A stretch of DNA of 64,000 bases from Oryza sativa Japonica Group (GCF_034140825.1 NC_089036.1:1073001-1137000), one strand, 5' to 3'; counted from the stretch's first letter, positions 17,843 through 36,804 are shown. Numbers and translations are program-made. Notes: generated by a model from the letters alone, not told the origin.

Positions 17843-17845
<3 letters not shown>

Positions 17846-20628
17846 AAACTCCAAGAAAGAAGAAGGTTGAAGGAGGAGCAAAGCAAGGGGTCGACGCGAG
17901 AGGAAGGGGGGAGGTTGGGTTAAGATTGGGAGGTGGAGGAGGCGAGGCGGAGAGGGTTTCTCGCAGATCGGCGGGTGAAGCGGTCTCCTCTCCGCGCCGA
18001 AATGGTGGGTGGCCAAGCGCAAGCGAAGCAATAGCAATGCCCCCCAATGCAAATGCAATGCCGAGACCCGAGACAAGGAAGGAGAGAGCTCGCTCGAGAC
18101 GGAGGAGGAGAAGAGGAGGAGTAGAGAGAGAGGTGGTGGGTGAGGTGGGTGGAGGAGGTGGCCACGTTGTGCGCGCGCATCATTTCCTTCTTTATTACCG
18201 CTCCTCCCCGATTATCACGCACGCATATGCCCATTAATTATTTCTCTTTCTCGCCCCCCCCCCCCCCTATCATTTTGTAGTATATTAGTTGTTCTATAGT
18301 TAGGGCGAAAATTCAATCTTCTTTAGTAGTAATTCTAAACTCATGTAATATGATAATGAATAAATTATTTGGGTTCAAAATATCGATCAATTGTTGTTTA
18401 CATTGTAGCAACCAACCAACGCCGATCAAATGTTAGCGCGGCTGACTGGGTGGCTACTATAACACGGTAAGCCATACCGATCAGGGTCATCATTAATTCG
18501 AGAAAGAAATTATATCCTTTCAATTAATTAAAAAGTCATGCACGATAATATAAGTATCTTGAAATAAATGATTTTGGTTCAAAATATCAACCATTATGGA
18601 TGTAAATTGTTGCCACTACAGCTACAAACCAATATAGATTAATACTGCACCAGTGGCTACCGAGCACATATGTAGCCAACAATATTCATTAGGACTGAAT
18701 ATAGCTTTTATATTTTTCTCGTTTATTCAAAGCTTTGTTTGGGACATTGTAAAATTTTACAGGATTTTCATATGAGTCAATTTTTTTCATTAATATCCTT
18801 TGTTTCAGTTTCCCATGGAGACCATATTACTTGCTAATGTGACAGTACTACTACGGAGTATATACCAATTGCAATTGGTAGTTGTGTAGTTAATTCCAGC
18901 TCACCTGTGTACAAACTGTCAAATGGTACCAGTGTACTGTAGCTTTTACAGATGTTATATACCGGTGGTTGATGACTTGATGCCATTGTCCTAACCTGGT
19001 GTACTCGTTACATTGTCCTAACCCTGTCTGTCAGGCCGAGAAACATATATATGTGCACATATATGTAGTACTATCATACTCCCTCCGTAAAAAAAAAAAA
19101 AAAAAAAAAGACCAAACCCTGGATTTCTGTATCCAATGTTTGACCGTCCGTTTTATTTGTTTCAAATATAAAAAATATTAAAAAGAAAAGTCACGCATAA
19201 AGTATTAATTATGTTTCATCGTCTAACAACAATGAAAATACTAATTATAAAAAAATTTCATATAAAACAGACAGTCACACATTAGACATGAAAACCTAGG
19301 GTTTGTCTTTTTTTTTTTTGGACGAAGGGAGTATGTCAAACTCAAGCTTCCAAAACCATGGGAATGGGTGATCATAAATAAATAAATGTCAATTTCATAC
19401 TATTGTAATTTTTATCATGTGTTACAATCATCATATTATAATAAAAATAGTTGTATTATAAAAGGACGATTTGTTATCCCTATCGGGTTGCTATTTGGAT
19501 TTTAAAACTGGTCCATACACCGACCTTTTACGTCAAGAAAAGTTTTTAAGAAGGCATTCACAACCGCCCTGACCTTATTTATGTCATTTCTTTCTTCTTT
19601 TTGATGATTGGATTTATTATTTTTATCATTTTACGCTTTACCTACTTTGTTCTTTTATATTTTGTGCCTACCATCTGCCCAAACTGCACCATCCATTATT
19701 GCCTTATTTGTGTCTTTTTCTTCTCGGCGTTTTTGCCAACTCAGTAATCAACTGCTCAGCAGTCATTCATTGTTTTTTTGGCACAAATTTATTCAGTATA
19801 TATACAGAAGAAGATGCTGTAAGTTCAACTAACAAAAGTTGCTGAAAAACCTTTAGAGGAAAAGTGAAATTGTTAGTTGGAAGATAATACTTCTACATCA
19901 AGTGAAGTGAAGTTGATGCATCTCATATGTTGGGCAAGAAATATGATTTCTATTTCAGCTCTCTTTGGTCATATTATAAGTTCTAAGATTGATACATCGA
20001 AGAAAAATATCAAACTGTCCTGCATTGAAATGCAAGTATTATATGATTTGTGATAGAATTGGACAAATTGACATGACAAACTTTTCTTATAAAAGAAATG
20101 TTACACGACCAAATTCCATCCAGCTATGAGTAGTCACCAGTTGGCAAGAACCAAAACAAAACCATGAGTGCAGTGTACCATACATAAAATAGTATTGACA
20201 GCTAATAAAATCCAGGATCCAACTGGCTGGATTAGATTGGGGCAGTTGTTTGTTTCTTTCCCTCTACTGTGCAGTCACAATGACCAGAAGGCAGAAGCAT
20301 CCACCACTCATTGTACCCAATCAAATTATGGAAACAAATATACTGCTAACTGATCAGATGGATGGATGGTTCATCCAAGCTTACTGGCATCCCAATTTTG
20401 CCTCATTACCAAATACAACGAAAAGGTTATTGTTGCTGGTATCAAGCCAGGAAAAACATACCATGGTCAAAATTTATTTTTATGACTATTGTTGTGGTTA
20501 CCTGGTCCAGCAAAAGGCACACGAAAAGGTTGAGCAAAACCCTTATCTGGTAGGCTACAGCAAAGGTTAAGTACACATCCATTTTTTTTAATGGATATTC
20601 ATCCGTTTTTTACCATAGGGTTGCACAG
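17843..20628. other. Intergenic region OsRac6 promoter to FolD 3' end
   Basis: The first 400 bp upstream of OsRac6 are GC-rich promoter and leader. The rest is AT-rich with one Stowaway-like MITE. Small open frames near 19600 and 20250 show no recognisable content. Confidence 0.55.
19079..19331. mobile_element. Stowaway-like MITE, about 253 bp
   Basis: The ends CTCCCTCCGT and ACGAAGGGAG are inverted repeats flanked by TA (19077-19078 and 19332-19333). The interior is AT-rich and partly palindromic with poly-A next to the left end. It has no coding sequence. Confidence 0.8.
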
Positions 20629-23450
20629 TTATTTGAATTTGTGTATCCTTTTAGCTGACTCAAGTGTGTTCGACAAAAGCATCGCAATTGTCATTGGCCC
20701 GACACCACCAGGAACTGGCGTGATTAGTCCTGCAATCTTGGAGGCCTCCTCGTAGCACACATCTCCAACCAGCCGATAACCTCGAGGGCTTTCTGGATCC
20801 TGAGACATTTCAAATCACTAGTAAGCATAGCATGCAAGGAAATCAGGAAGGGGGTGTAGGGAAAGAAGCAGCCAAGTCACCAATTTCTTTGGAACCTTCT
20901 GAGGTATTAACTGAGTTAGGATACAAAAACATACAACAAAACTTAAAGATATGCACAAGCCAACATTTAAGTGAAGGCTTGTACTAAATTGATTAATCAT
21001 CACATATTGCCCAAACACATATACAATGTGAAGAAATTTACCAGCAAAGATATGGGATCATCAAAATTTAATAAGGCAATTTAAGTTTTTATAAATGGGT
21101 GTCCAACAGTGGGATCACAGGAGGGTCTACTGGTGTAGTTCCTTACCTGCCTTCGATCCCAGCTGCGAGGATCTAGACAATAATGTTCCCTTTGTTCTTG
21201 AAAAAAAAAACTATATTCCTTCTAAGAATGTGACATTTTGCATATATGAACCAAACATGATTAGAAACATGAAGTGCAAAAGCATTATATATTATTTTAT
21301 TAACAACACAAATACACCATTAGCCATCTGGATCCCACCAATGTGGTGATATTCCAGGGAACCAGTAACATTGGAAATCTTATTAGCAGGTTCAAACTAC
21401 CTCCGTCCCAAAATATAAGGGACTTTGGCTATGACATGCCCAGTTTTCATGCATAAAACTTATCCATCTAGAAATGGGTTGGCATTAAAAGCAAACAGAT
21501 CTGTTGAATGTTAGGGAGGAAGAATTAAGGAAGCCAATCAGAAAAGTAGGTGTCTTACATCAACTGGATTGATGCCAACATCAATAATAGCAGCACCAGG
21601 CTTTATCCAACTCCCTCTGACCAGATTAGCAACTCCAACAGCTGCGATAACAATATCTGCTTGTCTTGTTATTTCCTCAGGCTTCTTGGTATTTGAATGT
21701 ACAATGCTAACAGTTGCGTTGGCTTTCTAGTAATCACATATGGCATAAAAACATGTTAATTAAACACTCCAATAAAATTTCTCCAACTAATTGAAGTGAG
21801 AATTAATTCATACTTGCAGTAATAATGCAGCAGGCATCCCCACAATATTGCTCCGCCCAATTACAACAGCTCTCTTCCCTTTGATTTCAACTCCATATCT
21901 GTGTAGTAATTCCATGCATCCTTTAGGGGTGCATGGAACAAAGAACGGATCCCGACCTTGCATTGCAAGTCGTCCAATGTTCAGTGGATGAAATCCATCA
22001 ACATCCTTCTCAATACTAACAGCATTCAAAATGTTCTCATCATTCATATGCTGCAAACCATCAGAGAGCAGAAATACAGATGCTCAGTGGATGGAAGACA
22101 TGGAAAACTTGTGTGATGCTAGCAGGCAAATACCTCTTTTAATGCTAACAGGTAAAATCATTCAAAGTATCTTGATCAAAAAATTATTCAAAAATATCCC
22201 CATCATTAATATGCTACAAACAATGCAACAAGATTAACAGAGAACTGCAAGCACCAGTATAGACCATCTAATTAAAAACAAATGCTGACAACAAACTCGA
22301 AAGACCACAAAGGGAATGCGACGGACTACCTAAAACAAAGGATCTGTTTGCACACATTTTTCTAAGACCAGATATCTTTCACAAGAGCAGCATCAAACCA
22401 GTTAACATAAATAGAAACATTTAGTGTACAAATTGGAGATGGCACCAATATCACAATATTTCCAGAAAATATTGTGCATAAAGTAATGTTTCCATGGTGT
22501 GCCATACTGCCATACATATCTAGGAATGTACCTCACTAAAAATACATTTAACTACCAGTTCAGTTGGTAAGGGCCAAAATTCAATATCAGTGGATAGGTT
22601 ATACAGAGACATTGGCCCAAAGAAAATTGTTGAAAACTTACATGAGGTAGGGGCAACTGAACCAAGATGCCATGCACCGACGGATCACTGTTAAATGTTG
22701 CGATGTGCTTGAGAACCTCATCCTCAGAGCTGTCTTCCGGCAAATTAACCTCATATGACTTGATACCAACCGCTTCGCATGCCTTCTTCTTGTTGCGCAC
22801 ATACGTTTGAGAATCCTTCCTTGACCCAACTAGGATGACTGCCAGCCCAGGCACAACCCCAATTGCATCCTTCATCTTGGCGATCTCAACAGCGATTTCC
22901 TCTCTTATCTGCTTTGCCACCAACTTCCCATCAATGATCTTGGCACAAGCATCTGATGAACACAGTTGTAACACATGCAAAACGATTAAAAAAAAGAATT
23001 GTCATATCAGTGCATCAGAAAATACAAGGATCTCTTCATATACTCCATTTGCAACTACACTTGCTCAACAACGAAATCAAAAACATAGTACTATCTAATA
23101 ATACAGGTGCAACTAATAGCAAATGGGTTTCACCTGAAGAGCTCTTCCAGCCACACACAACTCGACACGGATGAATAGAACATTCACAGTCAGGCAAGCG
23201 AGGAGAAGTGGGCGCGCGCACCTGAGTCGGTAGAGGAGGCGGCGGCGGCGGCGGCGGCTGAGGCCGAAGCCGTGCCGCGCGCGCGGGGGAGAAGCGGGAG
23301 CTGGGGGGCGGCGATGGCGAGGGGCCTCCGCGGCGGCGCGGCGACGGTGGCCGGGCGGAAGCGGCACGGCGGCGCGAGGAGGGCGCGGCGGAGGGGGAGG
23401 AGGCGGGAGGTGGCGGAGGAGGAGCAGTCGGAGAGTATGGAGGACGCCAT
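20629..23450 (-). CDS. FOLD4: Plastid methylenetetrahydrofolate dehydrogenase/cyclohydrolase
   Basis: Five minus-strand exons, 23450-23222, 22952-22642, 22050-21814, 21726-21559 and 20799-20629, give 371 residues. The first 70 or so residues are rich in Ser, Arg, Ala and Pro and poor in acidic residues, like a chloroplast transit peptide. The FolD enzyme follows: the Tyr127/Lys131 pair in [10 protein letters not shown], the substrate-loop motif [21 protein letters not shown], the NADP-binding GRSNIVGMP, and [10 protein letters not shown] near residue 345. The enzyme interconverts 5,10-methylene-, 5,10-methenyl- and 10-formyl-tetrahydrofolate. In plastids this feeds purine synthesis and formyl-Met initiator tRNA. 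The closest Arabidopsis match is probably FOLD4, the chloroplast isoform. A partial Stowaway-like end lies in intron 4 near 21401. Confidence 0.93.
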
Positions 23451-24531
23451 GGCTAGGGTTTAGTGCCCTGGAGCGGCGGCGGCGGGAGGTTTTTCGCGGG
23501 CGCACGGGAAGGGAAAAGAAGGGGGGAAAAAGAAGAGCGGAAAAAAAATGGCGTGTAAATGCAGCAGCCGCTAAACCCCACGTAACAACAAGGGTTTAGG
23601 GCTAATCCATTAATAATAAAAGATTTTTTAGGGTCTAATCAATAATTAAAAAGGGATTATTTATTGATTTACTACTCCCTCAAAATAAGTGCAACTTTTG
23701 GGGTAATATTTATTGTAACTACTATGTAACTGCACTGTAACTACATTATCATCTCCGTATAATTTAGATATAATGTTACATATATTATTTTATTACTTAT
23801 ATAGGAGTTACATTATAGTTATAGTAAAATTATATTGCAATTATACTATAAGTTAGATTTGAAAGTTTTCTTTTTAAAAAACTTTCGACAATTCTCTAGA
23901 TAGTCCCTTTAGCTAAATTTTAGGCCCATTTGGAATAGTGGAAGGCTGGAAGATATGTGCAACTTTTAGGCTGTGTTCGCTTCCCTCGTTTTCTGCGCGC
24001 ATGCTTTTCAAACTGCTTCTCTAGTTTTCTAGCTAAAACTTAATTAATCATGCGCTAAACGCTGCTTCGTTTTGTGTACCAGAGAGTGACTCCCGAGCAC
24101 AGCCAAAGAGGGTGCGTGCTCCAGTTGTTTCCTCGGTTTCAAAATCAAAATGTTGTTTTGAACAAATTTTGGAGGACAAGTGGATATCTAACACTCCTTG
24201 TAACGATGCCATTAAACGAGTACATGATCTTGCAAAGATAGTCACAAAGATGTAGAGAATTCAGGCTATGTTCTACTGTTCTCAGAAATATTTGGATTCA
24301 GCAACTGAAAAAGACAAGCAGCATCACCTCGTAACCTTTGCCATCCAATCCAATTCAAATCGACAATTACAGAACAGCTAAGCAAAATTCCGCTTTATTA
24401 ACTACAGAAAACCGAAACTATAGTTTCCTCACAACTGTAGAAATGGGTAGTAAAATGGAACATATCCTATGCTTTATAGTGGAGTATTACAGAAAACAAA
24501 AACTCTCCCTGATTGATCTGAATCTTGCAGC
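23451..24531. other. Intergenic region FolD promoter to GluRS 3' end
   Basis: The GC-rich FolD leader gives way to AT-rich sequence. A truncated MITE-like fragment near 23970-24060 resembles the element at 46373-46600. The GluRS 3' UTR probably lies in 24250-24531. No further gene is supported. Confidence 0.5.
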
Positions 24532-30036
<5,505 letters not shown>

Positions 30037-30148
30037 TCAGAGCGTTTTAATCCAGCAAAATGCGGAGTTGGAAAGTTGCTTGCAAAGTAGAGATAAGAGA
30101 AATTAATCTCTTTGATCTTGTGAAAAGAAAAGAAAAGAATATACTCAG

Positions 30149-30442
30149 GTGGCGTTTGGATACATCGGATGTTTGGATATTAATTTAAAGTATTAAACAT
30201 AAACTACTTATAACACTAATTATATAAATGGTGCTAATTCGCAGGACAAATTTTTTAATTCTAATAATCCATAATTAGCACATGTTTATTATAGCATCAC
30301 ATAGACTAATCATAGATTAATTAGGCTCAATAGATTCGTCTCGCGGATTAGTTCAGGGTTATGGAATAGGTTTTGTCAATAGTCTACATTTAATACTTCT
30401 AATTAGTGTCTAAATATTTTAGTCCCATCTAAACAGCCCCCC
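30149..30442. mobile_element. MITE-like element of a common rice type, about 294 bp
   Basis: The left end GTGGCGTTTGGATAC and the right end TCTAAACAGCCCCCC form imperfect inverted repeats. The interior, with the segment TAGACTAATCATAG, is typical of a frequent rice element. The target duplication is unclear and the superfamily is not assigned. A partial relative occupies about 31260-31430. Confidence 0.55.
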
Positions 30443-30655
30443 AATCCATTAAAAAAAGAATAAACCTTTTATCGTTCGTCTTATTAAAAAATATTTTATG
30501 ATTAGCAGGTTTGTTGTTATTAGATGATAAAACATGAATACTATTTTATATATGACTGTTTAAAAAATCATAAACATATGTCAAACGTTAAACATAGAAA
30601 CTGACGTATGCACTTTCTTTAAATAGGACGGAGGTAGAAGGAAAAAATAGGTTAA

Positions 30656-31021
30656 GAGCATCACCAACAGTCTACCTATATGATTTCCAAAACTAATTTT
30701 AAGAGATTTTAGTCCAAAAATCAGCTTCAACAGATCCCCTACTCTCCTACCAAGTTTTGGAGTTTCCTTCTCCCGGTTCCTCGCTCCGTTTATATGCGGG
30801 TGCGAAAGTCGCTCCCAATCACACAATCCTGCCTCTCTCCTTCGTTCCCGTAAAAAAACAGAATTTTCTCTTGGTAGTTTAACAGAAGGGTCCACTTTTA
30901 AGTTTTGGGGATTAAATTTAGGCTATCCATTGGAGGGAGGAGTTTTTTCACTTTCTATTTTTAATTTAGAAAAAAAATAAATTTTTAGAAGAAAATTATA
31001 GATAATCTGTTGGTGATGCTA
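30656..31021. mobile_element. Tourist-like MITE, 366 bp
   Basis: The ends GAGCATCACCAACAG and CTGTTGGTGATGCTA are inverted repeats with TAA duplications (30653-30655 and 31022-31024). No coding sequence. Confidence 0.78.
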
Positions 31022-32944
31022 TAAGAGGATGAAATGGTGAGGACATGGCTCCACCAGCCCACCGGCCAAAACAACGAGGGCAAGGAAATGCATAATTGCA
31101 CATGATGGATGGATGGATGGATGGATGAGACGATGCATGGGCGGCCGACGACGACCCTGCCCAGTCTTTTGTTGTGTTGTGTGCGTTGTTTGATCCTTCG
31201 TCTGCACCCTGCCCTGCCCTTGCTCTGCTCCGTCTCGTCTCGTCTCGTCTTTGGTATTGGCCTTTGTAGCATCACTGTAGTAAATTATGGATTAATATAT
31301 CTCGTTAGATTAATCTCGCAAAATAGACTAAAAGTTATAAAATAAGTTTTGTCAGTAATCTATGTTTAATACTCTTGAATAATAAAATTTTGGAGCACTT
31401 TAATCCTAGCGTGAAGCATCCAAACAGGGCCATTGTTGCTGCTGCCTTTTCTTCCCCCCGCCAGGTCAGGCCTGCACCCCCCCCCCCCCCCCTCTTTCGT
31501 ACCTAACGACAAACAACTCCTCTATGCTCCTCCCGCCTCCACGTGTAAAACCCGCTCAATCTACACTAGTATATTCATAATACTATCACATTCGTTAAAA
31601 TCTTTTATATCATGGGGAAGATGAAGCACTGAAGTGAGTAGATTTTGACAAAAGATAGATAAAGATGAAGATGAAATCAGAACACGCAAGGTAGATGAAA
31701 AAGTCATCGGTATATTTTTTTAAAGGAAAAGTCATCGGTATATGATTAATTAAGTTTAATTATTATACAAACTTTATATATATATATAATAGACACATCG
31801 TTTAACAGATTAAAAAACACGTGCTAACAGAAATTGAGATAAAATTTGAATCTTAACCAGAAGAGAATGAAGAACGGACCACAGGCACAATAGTATTTAG
31901 ATTCTAAGTTATCTAATTTTGAGTCGATGATACGTGAATCATTTTTTTTTGAGAACCTTATTGATTCTAAAATCCACATTGAAAACAAGTCAAGTCTATA
32001 GCTAGTGGGTTTAATTTCTACATAGATGCTACAACTATGACAAAGTTTAGCTTAATTAGCACTCAACTAGCACAGGAATACATATACATATATAGGAGTA
32101 TCCACGGTCGTACTAGCCCACAGCAAATAGTAAATTCTCCCCACAGCAATAGGCAGGGGAATCATACATAGGAGTATAAAGGTAAACCACCAGTTGAGCT
32201 GCGATCAGGATTACAGTATATGAGCGAGAATATAATCTGTTGGCTCCTTCGGCGAGAATCATTCAATTCACAAGGATAATGATGATGACATTCAGCATCC
32301 ATATCGATCTCGCTGTTCAAAAAAAGCTCCACAACGATACGATTCGCCACAAAAATTATGCTTACGCGCAACACAAAAAGACAAGCTACCCCCTCTATAG
32401 GTGCGCCATCCCTCCATCCCGAATCATTGCCTTCTTTCGTCCACAACGCGGAAAATATTACAGAATTTACAACGCGGAGAATTTAATCTTGCCGAATCTA
32501 ATCTAACTGTAAAATTACTAACAGCTCTATTTTTTCGCTTATACTTATCAGCTAAAATTTAATTTTCGAACCTTAAATTTGGAGTTGATTTTATGGTTTT
32601 TTCATCGAAGTTTATTTTTCAGCCTTTTCTTTTAGATCGTTAAGAACACGTATATAAAAGTTTTATTTGTAAATTATTTTTCGTTTGCAAATTTGTTCAG
32701 CCTAAGTTTTAGAGCTCATTTGGGGCGTAGGATTCTTTTACGACGCGGAGAATTTTCTACATCCTCCGGAATCTGAAACTAGTCCCTGTAAAGTTTCTGT
32801 GTTTTATGACTTGTTTGACATACAGTACTCTCAAAATGAAGCAAAAAAGGGATAAGAATATATCATCAGAGTATGCAATAATATAGGATTTAAAAACAAA
32901 TGAATGCTGAGGTAAATATGTTTGGATGGTTACGCAAAATAGTA

Positions 32945-33179
32945 CTCCCTCCGTCCCATTATAAGTGCAGTGATAAGTTTCTGTGTCCAACGTTTGACCG
33001 TCCGTTTTATTTGAAAAATTTATGAAAGATTTTTAAAGTTAAGTCGCGCATAAAATACTATTCATATTTTATCATCTAAAAATAATAAAAATACTAATCA
33101 TAAAAATATTTCAAATAATACGGATGGTCAATGTTGGACACTGAAACTCACAACTACGCTTATTATGGTACGGAGGGAG
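32945..33179. mobile_element. Stowaway-like MITE, 235 bp
   Basis: The ends CTCCCTCCGTCCCAT and ACGGAGGGAG are inverted and flanked by TA (32943-32944 and 33180-33181). Confidence 0.82.
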
Positions 33180-33717
33180 TACATATGATTCTTGTAGGAA
33201 AATATTTGCAACTTTCTAGTAACATATATGCAGAAGACAATAGAGACGGAAAGGTAGGCCACATTTTATCTGTTTTCCTTTTTATTTTCCAGATTTTTGT
33301 CCTAGGTTATTTGGTAAACGCTTCTAGAAAAACTTATCAAAAATAATTTCTCATATTGCATTGTTAATTTCTCCTAGGACAAAGTTTCTTTCATAAAAAC
33401 ATTGATTTAACACGCTAATCAAGCAATCTGCCTCAACAATCCACATAAAAATCTGTTCAAAAAGGACCTTGGTGTGCATTGGACTTGTCAAAGGACAATA
33501 ATAGAATACTAAGAGGTAATGAGCTCATGTTAAAATTCCAACGAAATGAAGGTATGTCAGAATAATTTTGCCATTATATTTCTTGTTCCAAACAATCCTG
33601 GCCCAATTTGATGGATCTTATATGAACATTTAAAACACGAGAATTTAAAAAATGAAAAACACATAAGTAGAATGGCATGTCAGTGCAATCCTATGGAATA
33701 TCAAAATATAAGAATTA

Positions 33718-33910
33718 CTCCCTTTGTATTGTTTTGATACCACATAAGAAAATACTCCTATTACAGAAATTTGGAGAGAGAGGATGACTTTTGGTGAAGT
33801 TTCTCAATGCTCTACCTTTTGATAAACATTTATTGTGAGCAGCAAACCGTTTTAGATGTGGTTACCGTCATCCTATAGTCAAAATCACTTATATTTTGAG
33901 ACAGAGGGAG
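33718..33910. mobile_element. Stowaway-like MITE, 193 bp
   Basis: The ends CTCCCTTTGT and ACAGAGGGAG lie between TA dinucleotides (33716-33717 and 33911-33912). Most of its interior is repeated downstream (see the 152 bp duplication). Confidence 0.65.
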
Positions 33911-34047
33911 TATTACAGAAATTTGGCGAAAGAGGATGGCTTTTTGGTAAAGTTTCTCAATGCTCTACCTTTTAATAAAAAGTTATTGTGAGTAGGGTTT
34001 ACCAAACTGTTTTAGATAGGGTTACCGTCATCCTATGATTTGGCAGT
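33761..34047. repeat. Direct duplication, 152 bp offset
   Basis: The block beginning TTACAGAAATTTGG and ending in TTACCGTCATCCTAT is present at 33761-33880 and again from 33913 to about 34035, with small differences. The right terminus of a Stowaway-like element separates the two. Confidence 0.85.
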
Positions 34048-34787
34048 CACCATAAAAATCACGCAGTTATTGTGATATATACTCCACTAGAGAGAGTTAC
34101 CGCAAGTAATAATCACGAAATCCTTACGGTTTGGTAAACCTTGATTGTAAGTCAACGTAGTCAAGCGAAACCCTGGGTGCAAGATAGAGAGATGGACGTG
34201 GCAATGGCAGGACTGCTCCTGTGAGGATGGATGTGGCACCAGGGACAGTGAGTGCAGATGCTGATGATCAGAAGAGAGAGTGTCCATGTGGAGGGCTGGC
34301 CGGCCTTGGAGCAAAGGAAAGGATGAGACGACGGCAACAAAAGCAGGAGAGAGGGAGTGTCTCTGACAGAGTGACAGATAGGAAAGGGTCCCATGGCTGC
34401 TGCTGCCTTCAGGTATCCGCACATGTCTCTCTGACACGCACCACCACCCCCCACACAGCCACCCCAAAGATTATTTTAGAAAAAATAAAAAATTAAAAAA
34501 AAACTTCTCTTTCTCCTCCAGTACTACTCGTGCTACTACTGGTAGAGGAGTAAAATAAACGTACACTCGTCTACTGCTGCATCTGCTGCCTGTCTTCGCT
34601 TTTGGATCCCATCAACTGAACTGTTGGGCATATGAACACATGCCTTCTTGCCTGCCTACTGTCCACTCCACCCCCTACTGCTGTCAAAACAAAAACAATA
34701 ATCTGGAGTAATTGCTGATTAGCACATCAAACTATGCAGCTTTCAAGTTTCAACTCCCATGCTTTCTTCTTTTGATCAGAAAACTGA

Positions 34788-35047
34788 GTGGATGTTTTGG
34801 ATGGAGTCTAACTTTGTCATAACTCGATTTGCCATAACTGTGGCAAGCCACACAAAGTGTGACCAATAATTTGTTGGCCACAACTATGACAAACTTTAGC
34901 TAGCAAATGAGAGTATGACGCGTGGGCCAATGTGCTAATAAAATATGGATTGACTCAACTGCGGCACGCAACCAAACACTAGCCTGAAAAATTGTGACAC
35001 GCCTAAGGTTTGGTGTGGTAAACCGAGACCACCAACCAAACAGCCCC
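34788..35047. mobile_element. Tourist-like MITE, 260 bp
   Basis: The ends GTGGATGTTTTGGATGG and CCAACCAAACAGCCCC are imperfect inverted repeats, with TGA on both sides. The interior is related to the element at 46618-46875; both carry AACTGCGGCA-like and TGTGGCA-type segments. Confidence 0.7.
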
Positions 35048-35181
35048 TGAGGCTTTACCCACAAGGTTATTATTGTTGTTAATTCAGGATTTAAATATTA
35101 ACGGATACCTTTTGTCTGGCTACCAGGCCAAGTGGACTACCTGCGGAACTACTGAATCAAAAAAATTAAAATCACTCCGAG

Positions 35182-35277
35182 CTTCTGCCACGGCTTAAAT
35201 AATGAATAATTTTGGATCATAAATGTCACCTTCTGCCACGGCTTAAATAATGAAACATTTTGGATCCTAAATGTCAC
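35182..35277. repeat. 48 bp tandem duplication
   Basis: Two adjacent near-identical 48 bp units start with CTTCTGCCACGGC at 35182 and 35230. Confidence 0.9.
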
Positions 35278-35450
35278 CATGTTAGACCATGTGTGGCAAA
35301 TCAACAATTCCAGCAGTAAACAATTTTGGCCCAAACCATCAAAATGACACTAGTAGTACAATCAATCTTTTTGGTTAACTAAAACAGGCATGGATAGGAG
35401 TACCAGACAAGTCCTGCAATAAATCCAGCCGCTGCCCACCCACAACATTA

Positions 35451-35697
35451 GAACAACCGCAATAGTAAAGTAAGTTGCTCTCTATAACACATCTACATCT
35501 CAGCAATAGACTAGATTAATAATAAACCTCCTTAATAGTATGTCTACATGGGTATCTATAGCTCTCTAATCCATTGCCTCGTTTTTCTCGTTAGTAGATA
35601 GCTTTGCTATCTCTCTTTATTTAATCTCTTTTAAGTAGAAAAAAATGCTGACATAGATATCTTGTAGATAGTATATAGATAATCATTGCGGGTGCCC
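35451..35697. mobile_element. Tourist-like MITE, 247 bp
   Basis: The right end CATTGCGGGTGCCC and the left end GAACAACCGCAATAG are imperfect inverted repeats. TTA flanks both (35448-35450 and 35698-35700). Confidence 0.65.
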
Positions 35698-36159
35698 TTA
35701 GTACTACTACTGTACTAGTAGATGGCAAAATGGCACTACTGTAATTTTGCTACCGGTTAGTACATCTTAACATTGGATTGTATTCATGATGATGCATTAA
35801 GGGAGATGATGCACGCAGCAGAGTCCGATTTGGTCAACAAGAATAATTCTTCTTTGCTTAAATCCATCAACCATGGATCTTCTTTTGTACTAGTAGTACC
35901 ATTGATGAACTACAGTGATTGTTGCTTAAGGATGGAGCTAAACTGGATACACCATGATCCGAGATCACCACCAGATCAAGGACAACAAAGCTACTCCTAC
36001 TAGCCAACAAAAGAAATCCAAAACAACACCAGACACAACATGACACCCAAGGCTCAGGGAACTGACAATAGTGTCACCCCCCAGATTCCCAGATGCAGCA
36101 AAGCTACTACTCCTGTACTGTAGTACTACTCTCCTCCCTAACTACTCAGAAAACAAAAA

Positions 36160-36675
36160 AAAAAGATAATCCATTGTATGCCAAAGATAATCCATTGTAT
36201 GCCACTGAGTTTGTCATAGGTCTACAATTTACCACTGACTTTGTCACGTTCTATAATATGCCATCGATTTTTGCTTAACTTCTACGATTTACCACCGCCA
36301 TCCGGTTAGTCTCCGTTAGTACTGTACACTTTCATCCAAATGACCAAAATACCCCTGAGACAAAAACTTTCAAATTTTGGATAAAAATTCTGAAATGTCA
36401 GACTTTAAGTTTTTGGACAAATTTTGAATGTTTACAATCTTATGTTTATAATATGGTATTTCGGAATTTTTGTCCACATTTTGGAAGTTTTATCCCAGGG
36501 GTATTTTGGTCATTTGGACAAAATTGTACAGTACTAACGGAGACTATCTGGACGGCGATGGTAAATCATAGAAGTTAAGTAAAAGTCGATGGTATATTAT
36601 AGAACGTGACAAAGACAGTGGCAAATCGTAGAGCTATGACAAACTCAGTGGCATATAATGGATTGTCTCAAAAAA
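36160..36675. mobile_element. Foldback (palindromic) MITE, about 515 bp
   Basis: The left arm, from AATCCATTGTATGCCA through TTAGTCTCCGTTAGTACTG, is repeated in inverse orientation at the right and ends in TGGCATATAATGGATTGTC. Arms are about 150-190 bp. The left tip is itself duplicated in tandem by 20 bp. The A-rich flanks blur the exact ends. No coding sequence. Confidence 0.75.
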
Positions 36676-36708
36676 AAAAAAAGTCACTGTTGTACACAAA
36701 CAGGATGA

Positions 36709-36804
36709 ATGCAACATCTTATTGATCCTAATCAAGTCAAGCAACCAAGATCAAGCTGGATGCAACATCTTATTGATTCTAATCAAGTCAAGCAACCAAG
36801 ATCA
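36709..36804. repeat. 51 bp tandem duplication
   Basis: Two adjacent copies of a 51 bp unit starting ATGCAACATCTTATTGAT lie at 36709 and 36760. The second copy is slightly shortened. Confidence 0.9.
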
